From positions 1-5,243 of the forward strand of contig PMSZ01000376.1 of NCBI GenBank assembly GCA_003168235.1: a stretch of DNA of 5,243 nt, read 5' to 3'. The notes under the pieces were generated by a model. That model was not told the origin of the DNA and searched no databases. It saw only the letters and a list, made by a program, of their open reading frames with translations. The stretch's first letter is position 1, and the number at the start of each line of letters is the position of its first letter. Below are positions 1 through 5,243 of the stretch, piece after piece. Position numbers and translations under genes: made by a program. This DNA is from Acidobacteriaceae bacterium (GTDB lineage Bacteria; Acidobacteriota; Terriglobia; Terriglobales; Acidobacteriaceae).

Positions 1-208
1 TCTGATTCACGCGCAGGCTCACGATGCCGGTCACGGTATCGAAGAAGGGCCGCTTCCAGTTCAATCCCGGCTCGGCGACGCGAAGAAACTTGCCAAATCG
101 TGTGATGACGGCCACTTCGGCGGTGCGCACGGTGAAAAAGCTGGCGAGGATCAGGTACAGCGCAATCAGAGCCGCGATTACCAACGGTACCCAGTAAAGT
201 TGATCCAT
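1..208 (-). CDS. SPFH/band 7 (stomatin/prohibitin-like) membrane protein, N-terminal 69 residues only
   Basis: Only the first 69 codons are in the window; the gene runs off the left edge. The ATG at 208..206 is preceded by GAGGA with a 6-nt spacer, which fixes the start. Residues about 5-26 form one hydrophobic segment (LYWVPLVIAALIALYLILAS), a probable membrane anchor. The start of an SPFH domain follows at about 27-69, with the typical pattern TVRTAEVAVITRFGKFLRV, then PGLNWKRPFFD and a strand ending SLRVNQ. Members of this family (stomatin, QmcA, HflK/HflC) form membrane-bound oligomeric scaffolds in lipid microdomains or regulate membrane proteases. The available part does not separate the subfamilies. 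A TATAAT box upstream suggests independent transcription. Family assignment is firm; the exact role is unknown. Confidence 0.88.
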   Translation of the reverse strand, partial: MDQLYWVPLVIAALIALYLILASFFTVRTAEVAVITRFGKFLRVAEPGLNWKRPFFDTVTGIVSLRVNQ

Positions 209-214
209 TTTGTA

Positions 215-219
215 TCCTC
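215..219 (-). promoter_or_regulatory. Shine-Dalgarno of the SPFH gene
   Basis: GAGGA on the minus strand, 6 nt before the ATG at 208. It is the best ribosome binding site in the window and supports the start of the SPFH gene. The other visible gene starts have weak sites or none. Confidence 0.75.
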
Positions 220-245
220 AATCTGCTCGTTCTTGAGTAAGCCGG

Positions 246-251
246 ATTATA
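246..251 (-). promoter_or_regulatory. Probable -10 box (TATAAT) of the SPFH promoter
   Basis: An exact TATAAT lies 37 nt before the SPFH ATG on the coding strand, flanked by GGG and CCGG. Transcription would begin near position 239, giving a leader of about 30 nt that includes the GAGGA site. I find no TTGACA-like -35 hexamer 15-19 nt upstream and no TGn extension. The box may need an activator, or may read with a housekeeping sigma factor tolerant of a poor -35. Exact match and placement support the call; activity is inferred. Confidence 0.55.
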
Positions 252-375
252 CCCTCCCTTGTTTGCAGAGAGATGCGCGCTTGGCCCGAATGCTTGGTCC
301 CGTATGCGTAGCTCTGGGATTAGATCAGCAGTTGTTGTTGGTTGGAAATGATCCGAGTCTAGCCCTGCCGATCGT

Positions 376-1791
376 CTAGTCCTGTCGAACAAAGCGTTCG
401 CCGGCTTCGAGAATTTCTTCGACCAGTTCAGGCTTCGCCGCTTCGACATAACAGCGCAGGATGGGTTCGGTGCCGGAAGCCCGAAACAATACCCACGGGT
501 CGGCGCCATTGCCATATTTGGGAGCGTCAAGGTAGAACTTCACCCCATCACGATTCTCTTTTCGCAAAATAGCGTACGCGCCCAGCTTTCCCGTCTGCGG
601 GTCGCCGGCACGGCGGATCGCGCCATTTTTCATCTCATCGGAAATGTGCAAGTCGCGCCGTCCATAGAAGTGCGGGCCGAATTCTCGCTGCAAGTCGGCA
701 ACCAATTCGCCGAGTGGCTTCTTTTCTTCCGCCATGACGTTGGCGAGAAGAAGAGCGTTGAGAATCCCATCGCGCTCGGGCAGAAAGCGGCCGTAACCGA
801 TGCCGCCCGATTCTTCTCCGCCGATCAGAATTTCATGGCCCATCATCAGGTCAGCGATGTACTTGAAGCCGATATTGCATTCGTGCAACTTGCGGCCGTA
901 TTTGGCGGCGATGCGGTCCATCATGCCAGTCGTGTTGAAAGCGCGCACCACGTCGCCCGGCCATTTCTTGTACTGCAATAACCAATTCAGCAGAACGCAC
1001 ATGCACTTGTGCGAGTCGACGAAGCCTCCATCTTCAGCGACGGCGCCGATGCGATCGGCGTCGCCGTCGGTGGCGAGCCCCGCGTAGCACTTTTCCTTGA
1101 CCACGGTTTGCTGCAGCAGCGCGACGTGCGGCAAAATCGGCTCGGGATTAATACCCGGAAACAGCGGGTTGACCTCCTGACGGATGGCGACGTACCGGAT
1201 ACCGTGCGCTTCGAAGATTCCGGACAGAACTCCACGGCCGGAGCCATACATCGCATCGATGGCGAATTTGAGATTCGCGCGGCGGATGAGATCGATGTCC
1301 GCAAAATGCGAAATCGCTTCGACGTAGGCGGGCTTCAGATCCACTTCTTCAATTTTCGCCGCTTGGCCTTTGGGCATGGCGCCGGCAGCGAGTTCCCCTT
1401 CGATGGACTTCATGATCGCAGGCGTGGCCGAGCCGCCAAACCTGGCTTTGAACTTCACACCATTCCAGTTCCATGGATTGTGGCTGGAGGTGATCATGAC
1501 GCCGCCAGCGGCTCCCAACTTCTTGACGTTGTAGGAAACGGCGGGCGTTGGGACGTAATCATTCGCCAGCTTTACGGGAATGCCAGCAGCGGCAATGACT
1601 TCGGCAACAATGCGAGCGGCCCGATCGGAGAGGAAACGGGTGTCGTAACCGATGACGACACCGCGCTTCGCATCTTCGTGCTTGAGCACGTAGCTGGCGA
1701 TGGCTCCGGCGACGCGGCGCACGTTGTCGAAAGTGAAATCGTCGGCGATGAGGCCACGCCAGCCGTCGGTGCCGAATTTGATTTCAGTCAT
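376..1791 (-). CDS. Phosphoglucomutase/phosphomannomutase (alpha-D-phosphohexomutase)
   Basis: This 471-residue enzyme moves phosphate between C6 and C1 of a hexose. All four family signatures are visible: the N-terminal FGTDGWRG (6-13); the phosphoserine loop TSSHNP (101-106, Ser103 as phosphate carrier); the Mg-binding loop DGDADR (242-247, Asp242/244/246); the sugar-binding loop GGEESGG (324-330); and the C-terminal phosphate-binding loop RASGTEP (437-443). Its length fits a complete four-domain protein. An in-frame TAA 12 nt upstream leaves ATG 1791 as the only reasonable start, yet no Shine-Dalgarno precedes it. Lying after manA and manC, it most likely supplies mannose-1-phosphate (a manB/algC role). 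The GEESGG loop also occurs in glucose-specific members, so phosphoglucomutase activity, alone or in addition, cannot be excluded. Confidence 0.93.
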   Translation of the reverse strand: MTEIKFGTDGWRGLIADDFTFDNVRRVAGAIASYVLKHEDAKRGVVIGYDTRFLSDRAARIVAEVIAAAGIPVKLANDYVPTPAVSYNVKKLGAAGGVMITSSHNPWNWNGVKFKARFGGSATPAIMKSIEGELAAGAMPKGQAAKIEEVDLKPAYVEAISHFADIDLIRRANLKFAIDAMYGSGRGVLSGIFEAHGIRYVAIRQEVNPLFPGINPEPILPHVALLQQTVVKEKCYAGLATDGDADRIGAVAEDGGFVDSHKCMCVLLNWLLQYKKWPGDVVRAFNTTGMMDRIAAKYGRKLHECNIGFKYIADLMMGHEILIGGEESGGIGYGRFLPERDGILNALLLANVMAEEKKPLGELVADLQREFGPHFYGRRDLHISDEMKNGAIRRAGDPQTGKLGAYAILRKENRDGVKFYLDAPKYGNGADPWVLFRASGTEPILRCYVEAAKPELVEEILEAGERFVRQD

Positions 1792-1795
1792 AGTC

Positions 1796-1828
1796 GGTCG
1801 TTAGTCATTAAGTCGTGGGTCGTTAGTC
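1796..1828 (-). repeat. Direct repeat of an 11-mer before the phosphohexomutase start
   Basis: GGTCGTTAGTC (plus-strand reading) occurs exactly at 1796-1806 and again at 1818-1828, 22 nt apart. The first copy ends 4 nt from the mutase ATG. A 10/11 inverted copy is at 1888-1898. The sequence between the copies is a looser variation on the same GTCGT/TTAGTC words, so the area resembles decayed repeats rather than a unique leader. Confidence 0.75.
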
Positions 1829-1904
1829 GTGCGCTATTCACGGTCCATCTAACCGCGTTTGTCAATTGCAAGACGAGGCTTGCGAACGACTAGCGACCAT
1901 CGAC
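1812..1904 (-). repeat. Long imperfect inverted repeat in the manC-phosphohexomutase gap
   Basis: Arms 1812-1834 and 1882-1904 pair at 19 of 23 positions, including a 17-nt core (1818-1834 with 1882-1898) paired at 15 of 17. The loop between them is 47 nt (1835-1881). In the transcript this gives a strong stem-loop just downstream of the manC stop and about 20 nt before the mutase ATG. No T run follows, so it is not a standard intrinsic terminator. It could stabilise the upstream message, be a palindromic intergenic repeat, or affect mutase translation; the sequence does not decide. Confidence 0.7.
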
Positions 1905-1918
1905 CGGCGACAGCCCCT

Positions 1919-3052
1919 TCACACCAGCTTATGCAATTTCTTTTCGTCCAGATGCTTCACCACTTTGCCGACGTCCTGCGACTGGTCGAGCGTGGTCACA
2001 AGCAGAGCGTCTTCGGTCTCGACGATCACCAGGTTACTCACACCGACCAGGGCGACAAACTTGCCGGGAACGTGGACGTAATTATTCTTTGCATTCAGCG
2101 CAAAATTGCCAGAGGGCGAAACCGAGCTATCCGCGGGCGTCTTCGCCTTGGCCGTGTGGTGCTCGTGAAGCGCGGTCCAGGAGCCGAGGTCGTTCCATCC
2201 GAAATCGGAGGGAAGACAGAAGATGTTCGACTGCGCGTCTCCCTTGGCCGACCGCGGTTCGAGGATTGCATAGTCGACGCTGATGTTGTCGCATTTCGGG
2301 TAGAGTTTGCGAAACGTCTCTGCGAACTTGCGCGTGCCATAGGCGGCGGCAATTCTTGCAAGCAGTGCGGCGGTGTTGGGCAGGTGCTCGCCTAGCGCAT
2401 TCGCAACTGTGTCGGCGCGCCAGAGAAACATGCCGCTGTTCCAGAAGTAGTTGCCGGCTTCGAGAAACTGCCGGGCGGTTGCGAGATCGGGCTTCTCGGT
2501 GAAGCGTCGCACGCGCAGTGAGCCGTCAGCCTGCGAAGCGCCCGCCTCGATATATCCATAACCGGTTTCAGGACGCGTCGGGCGAATGCCGAGAGCGACG
2601 ATGTTTTGTCCGGCTGCGGCGATTTCGATTCCACGGGCGAGAGTGGCACGATATCGAGCAGGATCGGCGATGACGTGGTCGGAGGGAAACAGTCCGAGAA
2701 CAGCGTCGGGATCGCTGCGAAGCAGGAGAAATGCCGCAAGCCCTATGGCGGGCGCGGTATTGCGCCCGGCAGGTTCGGCGATGATTTGCTTCGGAGGAAT
2801 TTTCTTAAGCTGACGCAGGATTGCGGGACGCAGATCGCCGTTGGTGATGATCCAGAAACGGGTGGACGCAGTCTTTGTCCCGACCTTCGAGGCAAACATC
2901 GGCGCGAGGCGGGCGACGGTCTGCTGGATCATGGTCTCTTTGCCGTCGAGCGCGAGCAGTTGCTTGGCGCGGCGTTTGCGGCTCAGCGGCCAGAAGCGCG
3001 TGCCGCGTCCGCCGGCAAGAATGATGGGATAGAAATGCGGGTTCGTCTTCAC
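1919..3052 (-). CDS. manC: Mannose-1-phosphate guanylyltransferase (GDP-mannose pyrophosphorylase)
   Basis: Makes GDP-mannose from mannose-1-phosphate and GTP. With the GTG start at 3052 the protein has 377 residues. Visible motifs are the nucleotide-binding loop LAGGRGTRFWPLSR with the following KQLL (12-33), EPAGRNTAPAI (93-103), FPSDH (122-126, Asp for metal), ETGYGYIE (162-169), FTEKP (184-188), NYFWNSGMFLW (201-211) and FGWNDLGSW (284-292). It ends after the nucleotidyltransferase and short beta-helix part, without the C-terminal isomerase cupin of roughly 480-residue bifunctional enzymes; manA next door supplies that activity. The open frame extends to TTG codons at 3061 and 3118. GTG 3052 is preferred because the family usually begins a few residues before FYPxILAGG and the extra segment looks unlike protein. 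Ribosome sites are weak for every option. It lies 113 nt after manA. Confidence 0.93.
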   Translation of the reverse strand: MKTNPHFYPIILAGGRGTRFWPLSRKRRAKQLLALDGKETMIQQTVARLAPMFASKVGTKTASTRFWIITNGDLRPAILRQLKKIPPKQIIAEPAGRNTAPAIGLAAFLLLRSDPDAVLGLFPSDHVIADPARYRATLARGIEIAAAGQNIVALGIRPTRPETGYGYIEAGASQADGSLRVRRFTEKPDLATARQFLEAGNYFWNSGMFLWRADTVANALGEHLPNTAALLARIAAAYGTRKFAETFRKLYPKCDNISVDYAILEPRSAKGDAQSNIFCLPSDFGWNDLGSWTALHEHHTAKAKTPADSSVSPSGNFALNAKNNYVHVPGKFVALVGVSNLVIVETEDALLVTTLDQSQDVGKVVKHLDEKKLHKLV

Positions 3053-3165
3053 GGCACTCAAAAGCCTATCACTTTGAACTGAAACACGTTGGACTGAAGA
3101 ACGCGGCGAAAAGCTCAAACAATGGGCCGATTCTGAGTCGGGCGGGGACGCCCGGTGCTCACCGT
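3053..3165. other. manA-manC intergenic region
   Basis: This 113-nt gap holds the GC-rich hairpin at 3134-3161 and otherwise no convincing promoter. The strand-specific words nearest manC (GATAGG, TTGAGT) do not form a good -35/-10 pair or a strong Shine-Dalgarno. If manC actually began at the TTG codon at 3118, the gap would shrink to 47 nt. Confidence 0.5.
3134..3161 (-). other. GC-rich stem-loop between manA and manC
   Basis: A perfect 6-bp stem (3139-3144 with 3149-3154) closes a 4-nt loop. An outer 4-bp stem (TGAG 3134-3137 with CTCA 3158-3161) extends it across a small internal loop. It starts 4 nt after the manA stop codon. No T tract follows on the minus strand, so it is more likely a 3'-end stabiliser, pause or processing element, or an intergenic palindrome, than a full terminator. 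Confidence 0.55.
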
Positions 3166-4179
3166 TTACAGTCGCGTGGCAGGTTCAGGCAGCGCTGCGC
3201 CCGGTACGCAGGCTTTCAGAAATTCCACCGTCCACTGCGGGCGTACGGTGAAGGTCTGCACGGCGGCGGGAAGCACCACGGCATCGCCTTTGGCGAGCGT
3301 CACAGGATCGCGGCCTTGCACCTCGACGACTCCGCAGCCTTCCACGGCCGTCAGAATCTGGACGGACGACTTGCCCGAAGCGCCCGCACCTGGCGCGATC
3401 GTGGAGAAGACATGCGGTTCCTTCAATTCAAAGAAATCGACTGCGAAGTAGGGCGCCGCGATCATGGACGACTCGCGACTTCTGCCGCCATGAATGCTGA
3501 CGGGCGCGGGGCGAATGACTTTGCCTGAAGCAGTCCGCTCTTTGACTGACGCGAGGCCGCGCTCCAGATGCAGCGGGCGGGGGCGTCCGTAGTCGTAGAG
3601 ACGGTAGGTGGTGTCGGATTGCTGCTGCGTCTCGACGATGACCGCGCCGGGCCCAAGCGTGTGCACTGTGCCGCCGGCAACGTAAATCATTTCGCCCTGA
3701 AAGACGTTGATCCAGTTGAGCAGCGCCTCGGCGCGATTGTCGCTGATGGACTGCGCGAACTGCTCGCGCGTGACCCCCGGTTTCAGCCCGAGGGCAATCT
3801 GCGCTCCGGGCCGGGCGTGGGCAACATACCAACATTCGGTCTTACCCCAAGGCTCGCCGAAGCGCTGCGCGGTCGCGTCGTCGGGATGGACCTGCACAGA
3901 GAGCTTTTCCTCGGGAAACAAGAATTTCAGCAGCAATGGAAAGCGCCGCGGATCACGCGCGGCCGTGCCCACGAACTCGTCGCCGAATTCTTTGCTCAAA
4001 TCGGCCAGCGTGCGCTTCGCCAAAGGGCCATTTGCGACCACGCAGTCGTCACCGGTTAGCCACGCTTCCCCGATACGCTCGTTGAACTTGTGATTGGGGT
4101 AGATCGCAGAGAGGTCCATTGTGCCCCACGGACGCGGGTCGAAAGCGGGCTGCATCAGGAGTGGGTAGAGTTGGATCAT
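3166..4179 (-). CDS. manA: Mannose-6-phosphate isomerase, type I (class I cupin, zinc enzyme)
   Basis: Interconverts fructose-6-phosphate and mannose-6-phosphate in the cytoplasm, the entry step to GDP-mannose. With ATG 4179 the protein has 337 residues, the size of the short bacterial type I enzymes. The zinc ligands are visible: Gln96 and His98 in SVQVHPDD, Glu115 in GKTECWYV, and His173 in GGTVHTLGPG. The catalytic-arginine motif TYRLYDYGR (191-199, Arg193) follows. The N-terminus (LYPLLMQPAFDPRPWG) and IGEAWL (36-41) are also typical. An in-frame ATG at 4200 would add MLAHCCP; it has a slightly better upstream site (AGG, 4 nt away), but homologues normally begin close to the LYPL segment. 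The gene follows the aminotransferase by 39 nt (18 nt with the longer start), so co-transcription is likely. Confidence 0.92.
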   Translation of the reverse strand: MIQLYPLLMQPAFDPRPWGTMDLSAIYPNHKFNERIGEAWLTGDDCVVANGPLAKRTLADLSKEFGDEFVGTAARDPRRFPLLLKFLFPEEKLSVQVHPDDATAQRFGEPWGKTECWYVAHARPGAQIALGLKPGVTREQFAQSISDNRAEALLNWINVFQGEMIYVAGGTVHTLGPGAVIVETQQQSDTTYRLYDYGRPRPLHLERGLASVKERTASGKVIRPAPVSIHGGRSRESSMIAAPYFAVDFFELKEPHVFSTIAPGAGASGKSSVQILTAVEGCGVVEVQGRDPVTLAKGDAVVLPAAVQTFTVRPQWTVEFLKACVPGAALPEPATRL

Positions 4180-4218
4180 GGGACAGCAGTGGGCCAACAT
4201 TCAGCCTGTGACGAATGC

Positions 4219-5243
4219 CTACAGCGCTCCGAAGAACTCGCGCATGCGTTCCAGCGCTTTGTCGATATTCTCCATCGTAGTCGCGTAGGAGATGCGGACG
4301 TGCTCGGTCGTGCCGAAGCCTTCTCCGGCCACGGTTGCAACATGCGCTTTGTGCAACAGGCCGTGGGCTATGTCGGCGCCACAGCCGATCCCGCTCTTCC
4401 CGAAGAACGCCGAAACGTTCGGATAGGCGTAGAACGCGCCCTCGGGCATCGTGCATTTCACACCCGGTATCGCGCGGAGGCCGCTCACGATGCGGTCGCG
4501 CAGCTGAATGTATTCGGCGCGCATCTCGGCCACGCATTGCTGCGAGCCGTTGAGTGCCGCGACGGCCGCTTTCTGCACGATCGACGTCGGATTTGACGTG
4601 GACTGGCTCTGCAGCTTCTGCACCGCGCTGACTATCGGCGCCGGGCCCAGCGTGTATCCCAGACGCCAGCCCGTCATGGCGTAGGTTTTTGAAAGCGACC
4701 CGACGACCAGAAAGCGGTCCCGATATTCGTTTAGCGATCCGACAGAAAAGTTCTTGCCGGTGTAATTGAGATACACATAGCACTCGTCGGAAATGACCCA
4801 GATGCCGCGCTCATGGGCGAGCCGAACAACGGCGGTCATGTCTGCGGGATTCATCACCGCGCCCGATGGATTCGAAGGCGAATTCAAAATAATCAATTTT
4901 GTTTTCGGCGTAATCAAACGTTCGACCATCTGGGCGGTGACGCGGAAACCCTGCGATTCATCGGCTTCAAGCAGCACGCAATTGCCGCCGACATAACGCA
5001 CCATGTCTTTGAACGAGACCCAATAGGGCACAGGCAAAATGACTTCGTCACCGTGATCGACCAGCACCGAAATAACGTTGAACAGGGCGTGCTTGCCGCC
5101 GACCGAGGCGCAGGTTTCCTCACGCTTGTAGGTTGAACCAAAATCGTCGGCGTGGCGGCGAATGATGGCATCCTTCAATTCGACGATGCCGCCTACCGGC
5201 GTGTACTTCGAGAAATTATTTTGAATGGCGGCGATGGCCGCGT
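4219..5243 (-). CDS. Class I/II PLP-dependent aminotransferase, aspartate aminotransferase-like (N-terminus outside window)
   Basis: The frame stays open to the right edge, giving 340 residues plus a stop (TAG, 4221..4219). Roughly the first 60 residues of a usual 400-residue protein are missing. A TTG at 5178 is internal: the upstream residues (NNFSKYTPVGGIVELKDAI) are already conserved family sequence. PLP-site motifs in the visible protein are GGKHAL (48-53), NSPSNPSG (120-127, Asn124), DECYVYL (152-158, Asp and Tyr contacting the cofactor), SLSKTYAMTGWRLGY (182-196, Schiff-base Lys185 and phosphate-binding Arg193), SQSTSNPTS (212-220) and HVRISYA (314-320, substrate-carboxylate Arg316). 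The pattern fits subgroup Ib aspartate aminotransferases of the Thermus type; related enzymes act on prephenate or other amino acids, so the substrate is not settled. Its closeness to manA suggests a shared transcript, without an obvious pathway link. Confidence 0.93.
   Translation of the reverse strand, partial: AAIAAIQNNFSKYTPVGGIVELKDAIIRRHADDFGSTYKREETCASVGGKHALFNVISVLVDHGDEVILPVPYWVSFKDMVRYVGGNCVLLEADESQGFRVTAQMVERLITPKTKLIILNSPSNPSGAVMNPADMTAVVRLAHERGIWVISDECYVYLNYTGKNFSVGSLNEYRDRFLVVGSLSKTYAMTGWRLGYTLGPAPIVSAVQKLQSQSTSNPTSIVQKAAVAALNGSQQCVAEMRAEYIQLRDRIVSGLRAIPGVKCTMPEGAFYAYPNVSAFFGKSGIGCGADIAHGLLHKAHVATVAGEGFGTTEHVRISYATTMENIDKALERMREFFGAL

Larger units (their letters stand above)
209..375. 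other. Intergenic region between the phosphohexomutase and SPFH genes
   Basis: This 167-nt gap contains the SPFH promoter and ribosome site at its left end. After the mutase stop (TAG, 378..376) I see no stem-loop followed by a T run, so there is no recognisable intrinsic terminator, and read-through into the SPFH gene is possible. The stretch around 331-346 is a short GTT-rich low-complexity run. No coding potential is apparent. Confidence 0.6.

Noticed and set aside
331..346. GTT-rich run as a microsatellite or phase-variable tract
   Set aside because: Only about three imperfect units are present, and it lies about 80 nt upstream of the -10 box. It is too short to support phase variation.
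1009..1893. Long plus-strand open frame of 294 codons opposite the phosphohexomutase
   Set aside because: It is antisense to a gene with all family motifs intact, shows no recognisable domain, and runs on into the repeat-rich intergenic gap. Long antisense frames are expected in GC-rich coding DNA.
1882..1904. Rho-independent terminator after manC
   Set aside because: The inverted repeat is long enough, but the loop is 47 nt and neither arm is followed by a T run on the minus strand.
4049..4783. Minus-strand frame of 244 codons spanning the end of the aminotransferase and the start of manA
   Set aside because: It overlaps two well-supported genes in another frame, and its translation is Arg/Ala/Gly-rich without motifs, as expected for an out-of-frame reading. 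It is not evidence of a frameshift, since both true frames are uninterrupted.
4881..4912. AT-rich patch in the aminotransferase gene as a possible promoter or insertion scar
   Set aside because: It encodes the Lys/Ile/Leu-rich strand leading to the conserved NSPSNPSG motif in the correct frame, so the base composition is explained by the protein.

Overview
The window holds ordinary chromosomal metabolic genes, all on the minus strand. It is GC-rich (by eye, high-50s %). Codon use looks uniform, and I see no mobile element, CRISPR array, rRNA or tRNA. The protein sequences, the single-domain mannose-1-phosphate guanylyltransferase beside a type I mannose-6-phosphate isomerase, and the SPFH N-terminus look most like an Acidobacteriota (Koribacter/Terriglobia-type) genome. 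That assignment rests on recalled family resemblance, not a search.

In the direction of transcription (high to low coordinates) the order is: a class I aminotransferase cut by the right edge (5243..4219); a type I mannose-6-phosphate isomerase, manA (4179..3166); mannose-1-phosphate guanylyltransferase, manC (3052..1919); an alpha-D-phosphohexomutase of the phosphoglucomutase/phosphomannomutase family (1791..376); and the start of an SPFH/band 7 membrane protein cut by the left edge (208..1).

The three middle genes encode a complete route from fructose-6-phosphate to GDP-mannose: isomerase to mannose-6-phosphate, mutase to mannose-1-phosphate, then GTP-dependent activation. GDP-mannose would feed exopolysaccharide, lipopolysaccharide or glycoprotein synthesis. 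The aminotransferase is closely linked to manA (18 to 39 nt, depending on the manA start), but its role in the sugar pathway is not evident. The SPFH gene has its own TATAAT box and Shine-Dalgarno sequence, so it probably begins a separate transcript.

The least explained DNA lies in the gaps. The 127-nt gap between manC and the mutase holds a long imperfect inverted repeat. It also holds two exact copies of an 11-mer, the second ending 4 nt from the mutase ATG, where no Shine-Dalgarno is present and a small reading frame overlaps the ATG as ATGA. The 113-nt gap between manA and manC holds a compact GC-rich hairpin. These are the only candidates for something undescribed; the coding content is conventional.
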